Shown: in pieces, positions 9,197 to 15,937 of the stretch
How the letters are laid out: each line of letters starts with the position of its first letter
How positions within the stretch are numbered: position 1 is the stretch's first letter
Source: Bradyrhizobium paxllaeri
GTDB lineage: Bacteria > Pseudomonadota > Alphaproteobacteria > Rhizobiales > Xanthobacteraceae
Direction of reading: 5' to 3'
Assembly: GCF_001693515.2 (NCBI RefSeq)
Contig: NZ_CP042968.1
Coordinates: forward strand, 868,001 to 932,000
DNA: 64,000 bases
Notes under the pieces: model-generated
Databases searched by the model: none
What the model saw: the letters and a program-made list of their open reading frames with translations, nothing else
Told to the model about the DNA's origin: nothing
Position numbers and translations under genes: made by a program

Positions 9197-9540
9197 TTGC
9201 GATACCGGGGAATGTGCGAGTGTGGCTCGCGACAGGCTACACGGATATGCGCAGAGGCTTTCCGTCGCTGGCACTCCAAGTGCAGGAGGTGCTGCACAAA
9301 GACCCGCTCAGCGGTCATCTGTTCGTCTTCCGCGGTCGCCGCAGCGATCTTGTGAAGGCGATCTGGCACGATGGCCAGGGAGCCTGCTTGTTCACAAAAA
9401 GACTCGAGAGAGGAAAGTTCATCTGGCCATCGGTTGCCGGAGAATCGGTAACGATCTCGCCGGCGCAGTTGAGCTATCTGCTGTCCGGGATCGATTGGCG
9501 TAACCCTCAAGAAACCCATCGGCCGACGCGGGTCGGATAG
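9193..9540 (+). CDS. tnpB: IS66-family TnpB accessory protein
   Basis: A 115-residue protein starting at the ATG overlapping the tnpA stop. It has the IS66 Orf2 pattern: an early VWLATGYTDMRRGF segment, the VFRGRRSDLVKAIWHDGQG core and a FIWPSV segment. Length and motif order match the family. It is followed by a 47-base gap and tnpC. Confidence 0.94.
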   Translation: MIAIPGNVRVWLATGYTDMRRGFPSLALQVQEVLHKDPLSGHLFVFRGRRSDLVKAIWHDGQGACLFTKRLERGKFIWPSVAGESVTISPAQLSYLLSGIDWRNPQETHRPTRVG

Positions 9541-9587
9541 CCGCTTTTACGGTTTGAATCTGCTGCTTGATCTGATTCAATGGCTTC

Positions 9588-11252
9588 ATGATATCGAAGC
9601 CGGACGATCTTCCATCGGACCTCGTCAGTGCCCTGGCGGCGCTGCAGGCCGAGCGTGAGGCACGGCTGCGAGCTGAGGCGGTGGCTGCCAACTGGCAGGC
9701 GCAAGCCGCGAATGCGCAGGCGCAACTGTCGGATACCGAGGCGCTGATCGCGCATCTCGAGCTGCGGATCGAGAAGCTGAAACGCGAACTGTACGGGCAA
9801 CGCTCCGAACGCACGGCACGGCTGCTCGAGCAGCTGGAGCTGGAGCTGGAAGAGCTCGTCACCACGGCGAGCGAGGATGAGCTTGCCGCGCAGGCCGCCG
9901 CGGCGAAGACGCAGAACGTCCGCCCCTTCATGCGCAAGCGGCCGGTGCGCAAGCCATGGCCGGATGACATCGAACGCGAGCGCGTCGTCATTGAAGCTCC
10001 AACGACCTGTGCCTGCTGCGGTGGATCGCGGCTGGCGAAGATCGGTGAGGATGTGACCGGGACGCTGGAGGAGATCCCGCGGCGCTTCAAGCTGATCGAG
10101 ACGGTACGGGAGAAATTTACCTGCCGCGATTGCGAGAAGATCAGCCAGCCGCCGGCGCCGTTTCATGCCACGCCGCGTGGCTTCATCGGCCCACAATTGC
10201 TGGCGACGATGCTGTTCGACAAGTTCGGCATGCATATCCCGCTCAACCGCCAGAGTGCGCGCTTCAAGGCCGAAGGGATCGACCTGCCGTTGTCGACGCT
10301 GGCCGATCAGGTCGGCCACGGGACCTTCGCCGTCATGCCGCTCTTCCACTTGATCGAACGCCATGTGCTCGCGGCCGAGCGCCTGCATGGCGATGACACC
10401 ACCATCCGTATCCTGGCGAAGGGCAAGTGCACGACCGGGCGGATCTGGACTTATGTGCGGGATGACCGGCCCTTCGCCGGGCCTGCGCCGCCGGCGGCGG
10501 TCTATTACGCCTCGAGCGACCGACGAGGCGAGCACCCCCAGAAGCATCTGGCCGCCTTCACGGGTATCCTGCAGTGCGACTGTTACAGCGGCTTCGAGCC
10601 GCTGTTCGACCCGCAGCGGAAAGTGCTGCCGATGACGCCGGCGTTTTGCTTTGCCCATGCGCGGCGGGGCTTCTTCGAGCTGGCTGACATCGAGAAAAAT
10701 GCTCGGGAAGGTAAGAAGGGCAAGCCGGTCTCTCCGATCGCGCTGGAGGCGGTCAAGCGCCTCGATGCGTTGTTCGAGATCGAGCGCGCCATCAACGGCC
10801 GTGGCGCCGACGAGCGGCGCGCCGTGCGCCAGGAAAACAGCAAGCCGCTTCTCGATGACATGCGCGCCTGGTTGCTGCGTGAGCGCGAAACCCTCTCGCG
10901 CTCCTCCGATGTCCTGAAGCCGATCAACTACATGCTCAGGCGCTGGGACGACTTCGCCAGCTTCCTCGACGATGGCAGGATCTGCTTGACCAACAATTGT
11001 GCTGAGCGCGCATTGAGAGGCATCGCATTGGGAAGGCGCAACTGGACCTTCGCCGGCAGCCAGCGTGGCGCCAACCGTGCCGCCATCATGCTGACGATGA
11101 TCACGACCTGTCGCCTCAACGACGTCGATCCCAAGGCTTGGCTCGCCGACGTCCTCGCCCGTATCGCCGATCTTCCCGCTTCGCGTCTGCACGAACTGCT
11201 GCCCTGGGAATGGAAACTCCTGCGCCAAGCCGCCGGTCAGCAGGCCGCCTGA
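9588..11252 (+). CDS. tnpC: IS66-family transposase TnpC
   Basis: A 554-residue transposase. Residues 15-100 form a coiled leucine-zipper-like region (LELRIEKLKRELYG near residues 57-70). A zinc-finger-like part has cysteines in CACCG (141-144) and CRDC (179-182). The catalytic DDE triad is visible: Asp in HGDDTT (about 269), Asp in QCDCYSGF (331) and Glu in NNCAERALRG (473). The C-terminal IS66_C segment ends in PWEWKL. Nothing is truncated, so it should be functional. Confidence 0.96.
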   Translation: MISKPDDLPSDLVSALAALQAEREARLRAEAVAANWQAQAANAQAQLSDTEALIAHLELRIEKLKRELYGQRSERTARLLEQLELELEELVTTASEDELAAQAAAAKTQNVRPFMRKRPVRKPWPDDIERERVVIEAPTTCACCGGSRLAKIGEDVTGTLEEIPRRFKLIETVREKFTCRDCEKISQPPAPFHATPRGFIGPQLLATMLFDKFGMHIPLNRQSARFKAEGIDLPLSTLADQVGHGTFAVMPLFHLIERHVLAAERLHGDDTTIRILAKGKCTTGRIWTYVRDDRPFAGPAPPAAVYYASSDRRGEHPQKHLAAFTGILQCDCYSGFEPLFDPQRKVLPMTPAFCFAHARRGFFELADIEKNAREGKKGKPVSPIALEAVKRLDALFEIERAINGRGADERRAVRQENSKPLLDDMRAWLLRERETLSRSSDVLKPINYMLRRWDDFASFLDDGRICLTNNCAERALRGIALGRRNWTFAGSQRGANRAAIMLTMITTCRLNDVDPKAWLADVLARIADLPASRLHELLPWEWKLLRQAAGQQAA

Positions 11253-11329
11253 CCTTCACGCAACGCCATCATAGAGCCCGCCGCGCCCGCGCGCATGCGT
11301 CAATCAGGCGGTCTTCGTCGTATGCGTAC

Positions 11330-11337
11330 GCATTTCC
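11330..11337 (+). repeat. Target-site duplication, right copy (GCATTTCC)
   Basis: The second copy of the octamer found at 8700-8707, immediately outside the right inverted repeat of the IS66-family element. Confidence 0.95.
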
Positions 11338-11558
11338 GACCCGAGCCGGGAGAAGTTTCGGCGAGACCAGCCGGCCGGCCGACCGTCATCCGGCCGGCCG
11401 CCCCGCGCAAGGCCGCGACCGCCAAACCGCGCGAGAAGCCGAAAAAGCCCGCGACCTGACGGCGGCTCATTAATTTCAAGATCTCTTTCAGGCGACAGAC
11501 TGACGCTTGCCGGCGGCCGTTCCAATGAACATCTCCTCACACAAGAGGAGAGGGTTCA

Positions 11559-11888
11559 TTGAGTCAGCATCAAAAGGAACTCGACCGGCACTTTGCCTGG
11601 TTCGAGAAAAAGCTGCCGCCCGGGCCGGCGAAGTTCGTCGGCTGGGTGCGCAAGCCGTCGTCGATCTATGTCAGGATTCCGCTCGCGCTTCTCTTGGTCG
11701 TCGGCGGTTTTCTCAGCTTCCTGCCGGTGCTCGGACTCTGGATGCTGCCGCTCGGACTCCTTTTGTTCGCGCAGGACGTGCCGCCGCTGCAGAAACCTAT
11801 GGCGCAGGGACTTGGATGGATCGAGCGCAAATGGCTCGAACGTCAGCGCGTAAAACTCGAACGCGAGCGTGCAAAAAGCACGCAATGA
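11559..11888 (+). CDS. Small membrane protein of unknown function
   Basis: A 109-residue protein starting at TTG 11559; the ribosome site AGAGGAGAGG at 11544-11553 fixes this start. The N-terminal 38 residues are charged and contain FAWFEKKLPPGPAKFVGWV. Two closely spaced hydrophobic segments follow (about residues 40-58 and 61-70) with a short turn containing proline and tryptophan, then a basic amphipathic tail ending KLERERAKSTQ. The arrangement suggests a hairpin in the inner membrane with both ends in the cytoplasm. I do not recognise the family. It lies 179 bases before an orphan parA in the same direction. Confidence 0.75.
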   Translation: MSQHQKELDRHFAWFEKKLPPGPAKFVGWVRKPSSIYVRIPLALLLVVGGFLSFLPVLGLWMLPLGLLLFAQDVPPLQKPMAQGLGWIERKWLERQRVKLERERAKSTQ

Positions 11889-12014
11889 GCCAAGCAAGAC
11901 AAGGCTTTGCCGACTTCCTTTTCGGGTAACCGGAGTTGCACGGTGTGACTCAAAAACCAGCCTTATTGGCAATTAAGTGGCCCCATCGCGGCAGTCGATA
12001 AATTTTTCTTTCAC

Positions 12015-12032
12015 GAATCAGCGCGCTGATTC
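12015..12032. promoter_or_regulatory. Perfect 18-bp palindrome upstream of the parA-like gene
   Basis: GAATCAGCGCGCTGATTC is its own reverse complement and ends 35 bases before the start of the ParA-like gene. It could be an operator for a dimeric regulator or for ParA itself. The upstream segment is AT-rich (AATTTTTCTTTC), as expected in a promoter. Confidence 0.5.
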
Positions 12033-12067
12033 ATTTTCGGCTTCTGGGGTCAACTGGAGGCCAAGGT

Positions 12068-12748
12068 ATGAACGTAATTGTTTTCGCATCACGTAAGGGA
12101 GGCTCGGGAAAAAGTACCCTGGCTGCTCACCTCGCTGCCCATGTTCACAAGGCAACGAAGCCCATTTTGCTCGTCGACGCCGATCCGCAGGGTTCGCTTA
12201 CGCTCTGGCACAAATTGCGCGGTACCAATGAGCCGCCGATCAAGGCTGCGGTGAATTCCGTCAGCGGCATCGTCGCCGCCGCCAAGCGCGACGGCGTCGA
12301 ATGGGTGTTCATCGACACGCCGCCGAATTTGTCGGCCGTCGTCGACGACGCGATCCGCAACGCGACGATGGTGATCATTCCGGCGCGTCCGGGCGTGTTC
12401 GACGTCAACGCGGTGCAGGAAACGATTCAGACCTGCCGCTCGGCGCGCAAGCCCTATGCGGTGGTGGTCAACGGTGCGCCCGCCGAACGCGACGGCGCCG
12501 AGAGCCGCATCGTCACCATCGCGCGTGAAGCGCTGGCGAAATTCCGCGCGCCGGTGTGGAGCGGCCAGATCACCAACCGCGCCGATCTGATCATGGCGCT
12601 GAGCCAGGGCGAGGGCGCCCGCGAATATTACGCGGAAGGCCGTGCTGCGGCGGAGATCTCCAGGCTGTGGGGCGCGATCGAACGTTCGATCAAGGCGATC
12701 CGCGGAACGGCGTCGGCTTCGGGCGCCATGCACAAGCAGGCGGCGTAA
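12068..12748 (+). CDS. Orphan ParA/MinD-superfamily ATPase
   Basis: A 226-residue P-loop ATPase with the deviant Walker A motif RKGGSGKST (residues 9-17, signature lysine at 10), the LVDADPQGS Walker A' segment and the FIDTPPNL Walker B segment. ParA-type proteins form ATP-dependent gradients on the nucleoid or membrane to place DNA or protein cargo. No parB gene or centromere-like array is adjacent, so this is not a standard chromosome-partition pair. Short orphan ParAs of this kind can position chemoreceptor clusters, storage granules or other cargo; which one applies here cannot be told. A terminator follows. Confidence 0.88.
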   Translation: MNVIVFASRKGGSGKSTLAAHLAAHVHKATKPILLVDADPQGSLTLWHKLRGTNEPPIKAAVNSVSGIVAAAKRDGVEWVFIDTPPNLSAVVDDAIRNATMVIIPARPGVFDVNAVQETIQTCRSARKPYAVVVNGAPAERDGAESRIVTIAREALAKFRAPVWSGQITNRADLIMALSQGEGAREYYAEGRAAAEISRLWGAIERSIKAIRGTASASGAMHKQAA

Positions 12749-12779
12749 CAACGCCGCTTTCTTTTTCTGACTGACAAAG

Positions 12780-12803
12780 ACGCGCGGCATTCCGCGCGTT
12801 TTT
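12780..12803 (+). terminator. Rho-independent terminator of the parA-like gene
   Basis: ACGCGCGG at 12780-12787, loop CATT, CCGCGCGT at 12792-12799 followed by a T-run. It starts 32 bases after the stop codon. Confidence 0.9.
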
Positions 12804-12817
12804 CTTTTGTGGGGAGT

Positions 12818-12900
12818 CGTCATTCCGGGGCGATGCGAAGCATCGAACCCGGAATCTCGAGATTCCGGGTCTGGTCCTTCGGACCATCCCGGAATGACGG
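12818..12900. repeat. Dispersed palindromic repeat, CGTCATTCCGGG type
   Basis: Outer arms CGTCATTCCGGG and CCCGGAATGACG bound an 83-base element with nested inverted repeats (GATGCGAAGCATC; CCCGGAATCTCGAGATTCCGGG split around a CTCGAG centre; GGTCCTTCGGACC). Related copies occur at 17673-17770 and 53945-54041. It sits directly downstream of the parA terminator. Confidence 0.85.
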
Positions 12901-12917
12901 GGGAGAGAGTCCGGCTC

Positions 12918-13052
12918 TTACGCCACCATCAGCACGTAGAACACGACGACCGGCGACAGTGTCAGGATCACCGACCAGATGCCGACGGCCCACACAATGT
13001 CCTCGGTCGAAAAACCCTGTTGATCAGAAAAGCTATTGTTTTCGAAATGCAC
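12918..13052 (-). CDS. 44-residue single-span membrane protein
   Basis: Read on the minus strand, a GTG at 13052 starts a 44-residue frame beginning MHFENNSFSDQQGFSTEDI and ending in one hydrophobic segment, VWAVGIWSVILTLSPVVVFY. A longer frame to 13145 adds a basic, unlikely N terminus. The ribosome site is weak (purine-rich GGAAGGAG lies too far upstream), so the exact start is uncertain. It has the same plan as the 46-residue protein encoded divergently at 13283: a short polar N terminus, Asp-Val/Ile, an I-W pair in the span, and a Pro-Val-x-x-Tyr/Phe end. Function unknown. Confidence 0.55.
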   Translation of the reverse strand: MHFENNSFSDQQGFSTEDIVWAVGIWSVILTLSPVVVFYVLMVA

Positions 13053-13282
13053 GACGCGCCCCCGCGTTTCCTGTGGCTCCTTCCTCTTCCGATACGCGAT
13101 CGGCTTTAAAAACCTGGTTCCGATTTCGCTTGCATTTGACCGCACCTGCTACCCGCGATTAACCACCGCCACATCTGGTTAACATTCCCTGATCGCACGG
13201 CGTCAAAGTCGAGCGAAGCGTCGCGCGCGACATTAAAATTTTACGCGTATGGGTGTCCCTTGGAGAACAACGGGGGAGACCA

Positions 13283-13423
13283 ATGAGCGCGCACAACAGG
13301 AAATTTCCGACCGGCGAGTTTGCCCAGAGCATGCATGACGTCCTCCTGGTGTCGTCATTCGCGATCTGGGCGATGCTGCTCGGCTTCGCGCCTGTGATGA
13401 CCTATCGCCTGCTGGTGAGCTGA
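13283..13423 (+). CDS. 46-residue single-span membrane protein
   Basis: An ATG at 13283, preceded by the ribosome site CGGGGGAG, opens a 46-codon frame: a polar start MSAHNRKFPTGEFAQSMHD, then the hydrophobic span VLLVSSFAIWAMLLGFAPVM and a YRLLVS tail. It is divergent from a similar 44-residue gene at 12918-13052, the two starts being 230 bases apart. The shared pattern suggests paralogues. Single-span proteins of this size often are subunits or regulators of membrane complexes. I do not recognise this one. Confidence 0.65.
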   Translation: MSAHNRKFPTGEFAQSMHDVLLVSSFAIWAMLLGFAPVMTYRLLVS

Positions 13424-13472
13424 CTCTCTTTCTCCCTCTCGCCGATGCGACGAGAGGGCGTCGATCGCAACC

Positions 13473-14402
13473 TTAGGCCCGCCGCAACAATGGCGGCCTG
13501 CGCCGTTCGATTTCCTCGTCCAGCAACGCCGCCAGTTCTTCGCTCACTTCCACCATCGGCAGGCGAACTTCGGCGCTGTCGATCAGTCCGCTGCGCGCCA
13601 GCCAATGCTTGGCCGGCGCCGGGCTCGGCTCGGCGAACAACAGCCGGGTCAGCCGGGAGAGTTCCTTCCAGCACGCCCGCGCGCCGTCACGGTCGCCTTG
13701 CCTCAGCAGCGTCCGCATCGAGGCGAAGGCTTCGGTCTCCAGATGCGCCGACAACAGGATCGCACCATCAGCGCCGTCGGCGAGCGCATCGTGATACTCC
13801 GCGTCTTCGCCGGTCAGCACGCGAAAGCCCGCCGGCCGCCGCGCCAGCAGGTCGATCGACTGCGCGCGGTCGGCGCCGCAATCCTTGATGCCGACGATGT
13901 TCGGATGCGCGGCAAGCTGCAGCAGCGTCTCGTTGCTGAGGCTGACGCCGGTCCGGTAGGGGATGTTGTAGAGAACGATTGGCCATGAGGCGTGGTCGGC
14001 GAGCGCGGTGAAATGCTGCAGCAGGCCGCGCTGCGATGGGCGGATGTAATAGGGGCTTGCGATCAGATAGCCGTCGATCGGCCAGGCCGCCGTCTCGTCC
14101 AGCGCATCCTTCATCTTCGCGGTGGAGGCGCCGGACAGGCCGAGCAGGATCGGCAGATGGCGCTGGCAGAGGGAGAGCTCGCTGCGCGTCAGCGTCACCA
14201 GCCGTTCGAGTTCGTCCGCGCGAAGCGACATGCCTTCGCCCGAGGTTGCCGCGAGAATGAAGCCGTCGACCGGGCCGGCCGCATAGTGTCGGACGAGGCG
14301 GCGCAGCGAGGCCTCGTCGAGTTCGCCGTTGCGGAACGGCGTGATCAGCGGCAGCCACAGGCCGTGCAGCCGGCTTGTTAGGTCGTTCGTGGGAGCAGTC
14401 AT
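13473..14402 (-). CDS. DapA/NanA-family class I aldolase (4-hydroxy-tetrahydrodipicolinate synthase-like)
   Basis: A 309-residue TIM-barrel protein. The Schiff-base lysine is in NIVGIKDCG (Lys173), the catalytic tyrosine in YNIPYRTG (Tyr145), which also carries the carboxylate-binding Arg150, and the ATSGEG motif (52-57) replaces the usual TTGE. These residues support pyruvate-dependent aldol chemistry. Whether the product is dihydrodipicolinate for lysine synthesis or a sugar-acid or hydroxyproline intermediate cannot be decided; the A-T-S change and the sequence outside the motifs suggest a paralogue rather than the main dapA. The start ATG has the ribosome site GAGGAG. A strong terminator-like hairpin lies 41 bases upstream, suggesting attenuation. 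Confidence 0.85.
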   Translation of the reverse strand: MTAPTNDLTSRLHGLWLPLITPFRNGELDEASLRRLVRHYAAGPVDGFILAATSGEGMSLRADELERLVTLTRSELSLCQRHLPILLGLSGASTAKMKDALDETAAWPIDGYLIASPYYIRPSQRGLLQHFTALADHASWPIVLYNIPYRTGVSLSNETLLQLAAHPNIVGIKDCGADRAQSIDLLARRPAGFRVLTGEDAEYHDALADGADGAILLSAHLETEAFASMRTLLRQGDRDGARACWKELSRLTRLLFAEPSPAPAKHWLARSGLIDSAEVRLPMVEVSEELAALLDEEIERRRPPLLRRA

Positions 14403-14442
14403 CGTTCCATCTCCTCATGGGGTGAGCCGGAGACGGGACCAA

Positions 14443-14468
14443 TAAAAAACCCCGTCCACACGGCGGGG
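14443..14468 (-). terminator. Terminator-like hairpin just upstream of the dapA-like start (possible attenuator)
   Basis: Read on the minus strand, CCCCG and CC pair with GG and CGGGG around the loop GTGT (one bulged base), followed by six T. The T-run ends about 40 bases before the ATG at 14402, so read-through would be needed to express the gene. This geometry is that of an attenuator. Confidence 0.7.
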
Positions 14469-14514
14469 CTTCGGATCGCGGGTTGCGGCAGTTTTAGCGC
14501 GCGCGTCGATCTCG

Positions 14515-14538
14515 GGTCCCCGGGTGGGGACCTTTTTT
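14515..14538 (+). terminator. Plus-strand terminator-like hairpin in the leader region
   Basis: GGTCCCC at 14515-14521, loop GGGT, GGGGACC at 14526-14532, then six T. On the plus strand it has the form of an intrinsic terminator, yet no plus-strand gene precedes it. On the minus strand it could be a pause hairpin upstream of the dapA-proximal terminator. Confidence 0.6.
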
Positions 14539-14649
14539 CGACGACAAGGCTGCGCACGAACTCGTGATCATGTGCGGATGATGGAGGCCGAGAACCTCAA
14601 TGTCAATCTGCGCGGGAACACGGCATGTCGCTGAAAGAGACTTGGACTC

Positions 14650-14677
14650 AAAAAAAAGCCGGGCCCGAAAGCCCGGC
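14650..14677 (-). terminator. Strong minus-strand terminator in the leader region
   Basis: Read on the minus strand, GCCGGGC, loop TTTCGG, GCCCGGC and then eight T. It lies about 100 bases after a short leader-like frame with Ile-Ile-Val-Leu codons and about 250 bases before the dapA-like gene. Confidence 0.85.
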
Positions 14678-14778
14678 TCAAGGTATTGGCCACGTGAGGC
14701 CGACACAATCACCTTCCAAGAGGGATTACTGAACCACCGCGTCACTGGAGGAGGGGGACATATGCGCGACGCGATCAC

Positions 14779-14805
14779 TCAGCGTTCAAGTACTATGATC
14801 CTCAT
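14779..14805 (-). other. Candidate leader peptide with Ile-Ile-Val-Leu codons
   Basis: A minus-strand frame of eight codons, MRIIVLER, or eleven from the in-frame ATG at 14814 (MALMRIIVLER). Four consecutive branched-chain amino-acid codons followed by a T-run terminator (14650-14677) are the hallmark of classical attenuation of branched-chain amino-acid operons. No ilv gene follows in the window. There is no clear ribosome site, so this is a suggestion. Confidence 0.4.
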
Positions 14806-14830
14806 CAGCGCCATGCAGCAAGCGCCCAAG

Positions 14831-14849
14831 CCGCATGTCAGACATGCGG
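14831..14849. promoter_or_regulatory. 19-bp palindrome in the leader region
   Basis: CCGCATGTCAGACATGCGG is symmetrical around its central A. It could be an operator at the promoter of the minus-strand leader, or a short RNA hairpin (7-bp stem, 5-base loop) near the transcript's 5' end. A TTTAATA stretch about 20 bases upstream on the minus strand resembles a -10 box. Confidence 0.4.
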
Positions 14850-14915
14850 TGAGCGCGCCCTCTATTAAATGGGCTAATCCGAAACAACAGGAGCCGCTTC
14901 GCTACCTTGTTTTTT

Positions 14916-15011
14916 GAGCATGATCTCCGGGTAAACACGTCGCGTTTTTCCCGAGGGAAAAACGGTGCCCACCCCGCATCAAGTGCGGGGCATGCTTTCC
15001 CGGATCATGCG
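14916..15011. repeat. Dispersed palindromic repeat, GAGCATGATC type
   Basis: Outer arms GAGCATGATCTCCGGG and CCCGGATCATGCGC enclose two perfect inner inverted repeats: CGTTTTTCCC/GGGAAAAACG at 14943-14964 and CCCCGCA/TGCGGGG at 14972-14990. It abuts the stop codon of the LysR gene and may serve as its terminator. A partial relative (AGCATGATCCCC) is at 18564. Confidence 0.75.
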
Positions 15012-15905
15012 CTAGGACGGCCAGCGCTGCGCCTTGCTGACCACGAAGTCGCGGAACACCTGCACGCGTGCGACCGTCTTCAGTTCCTCGGGGTAAACGA
15101 AATACGTGTCCACCGCGATCGAGTCGGTCTCGCCGAAAAGCTGCACCAGGCGATTGTTTTCCTCGACCAGGTAGTCGGGCAGGGCGGCGATGCCGAGCCC
15201 CTGCTGGCAGGCGCGGACCAGGCCTAAGATATTGTTCACCTTGAAATAGGCTTCGCGCGGGCCGGAGCCATTGCGGCCGGCGTCGATCAGCCAGCTCCGG
15301 TTCTGCAGATGCGGCGGCACCTGTGCATCACCGAGCATGATGATGCGGTGCGAGTCGAGGTCGTCGAGCGTACGCGGCGTGCCGAAGCGCTTGATGTATT
15401 CCGGCGAGCAATAGGCATGGAAGCCGATCGAGAACAGCTTGCGCTGGATCAGGTCCGGCTGGGTCGGCTTGCGGGTCCGGATCGCCACATCCGCCTCGCG
15501 CATCGACAGATCGAGATCCTCGTCGGTGACGATCAGCGAGATGCGGATATCAGGGTAGAGCGCGGTGAATTCGTCGAGCCGCGGGATCAGCCAGTTGATG
15601 CCGAGCGCCGGCGGCGTCGTGATCTTGAGGTCGCCGCTCGGCCGCTCGCGGCTGTCGGTGAGCTTGGCGCGCGCCGCCTGCAACTGCATGAACACGTCAT
15701 GCGCGGTACGGAACAACAGATCGCCCTGTTCGGTAAGGATGAGGCCGCGCGCATGGCGGTGGAACAGCGACACCGCAAGCTCCTGCTCCAGCGCACTGAC
15801 CTGCCGCGATACCGCCGATTGCGACAGCCCGAGCTGCTCGCCGGCATGGGTAAAGCTTCCCGCTTCCGCCGCCGCGTGAAACACCTTCAGCTTGTCCCAA
15901 TCCAT
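15012..15905 (-). CDS. LysR-family transcriptional regulator
   Basis: A 297-residue protein from the ATG at 15905 (MDWDKLKVF); a 10-residue longer form starts at 15935. The helix-turn-helix is residues 1-60 with GSFTHAGEQLGLSQSAVSRQVSALE, the LysR signature. The effector domain begins near residue 85 (GDLKITTPPALG). It follows trxB closely on the same strand (33 bases), so the two may be co-transcribed. The effector is unknown. The target may be nearby, but no divergent partner gene exists, which is unusual for LysR genes. Confidence 0.93.
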   Translation of the reverse strand: MDWDKLKVFHAAAEAGSFTHAGEQLGLSQSAVSRQVSALEQELAVSLFHRHARGLILTEQGDLLFRTAHDVFMQLQAARAKLTDSRERPSGDLKITTPPALGINWLIPRLDEFTALYPDIRISLIVTDEDLDLSMREADVAIRTRKPTQPDLIQRKLFSIGFHAYCSPEYIKRFGTPRTLDDLDSHRIIMLGDAQVPPHLQNRSWLIDAGRNGSGPREAYFKVNNILGLVRACQQGLGIAALPDYLVEENNRLVQLFGETDSIAVDTYFVYPEELKTVARVQVFRDFVVSKAQRWPS

Positions 15906-15937
15906 GTCCGTAAATCCGTCCCTTGTTCGAGGCATGA

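Larger units (their letters stand above)
8708..11329 (+). mobile_element. IS66-family insertion sequence, complete, 2622 bp
   Basis: The ends are imperfect inverted repeats starting GTACGCATCCGACGG on the left and, read inward from the right, GTACGCATACGACGA, with similarity continuing for about 30 bases. The element carries the canonical three genes tnpA, tnpB and tnpC in one direction, tnpA/tnpB overlapping by ATGA, and is flanked by the 8-bp duplication GCATTTCC. All three frames are intact, and the duplication is perfect, so insertion was probably recent and the copy may still be active. Confidence 0.95.
8479..11459 (+). pseudogene. Small secreted Cys-containing protein gene split by an IS66-family element
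   Basis: The 5' part, 8479-8707, encodes a signal peptide (MTIFRAGNFRFGLMLATALS..., cleavage near GHA-YTP) and a domain with four cysteines (QEQACTGDAFRLCS, VTACMVARKS, SPACRAHF). At codon 77 the frame enters an insertion sequence. Removing the element and one copy of the 8-bp duplication joins 8707 to 11338 in frame and yields a 116-residue protein ending in a basic, Pro/Ala/Lys-rich tail, with a TGA at 11457-11459. The ATG has only a weak ribosome site. Four-cysteine secreted proteins of this kind are frequent in Bradyrhizobium; the function is unknown. As it stands, the gene makes a 140-residue chimera that stops at 8901. Confidence 0.85.

Noticed and set aside
9507..11228. 573-codon frame antisense to the IS66 tnpC gene
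   Set aside because: Shadow of a high-GC transposase gene; no motif, no ribosome site.
8274..11500. Genomic island integrated at tRNA-His
   Set aside because: The IS66 element lies close to the tRNA, but there is no integrase and no duplicated tRNA 3' end; the element alone explains the insertion.
14762..14917. Plus-strand 51-codon frame (MRDAITQRSSTM...) after a strong GGAGGAGGGGGA sequence
   Set aside because: The ribosome-site-like run is good, but the frame overlaps the minus-strand leader structure and runs into a dispersed repeat, and its composition is not protein-like. It could still be translated, so it is worth keeping in mind.
13400..15000. Possible tmRNA (ssrA) next to the DapA-like gene
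   Set aside because: I looked for a permuted alphaproteobacterial tmRNA with an ANDN-type tag on both strands and found none.
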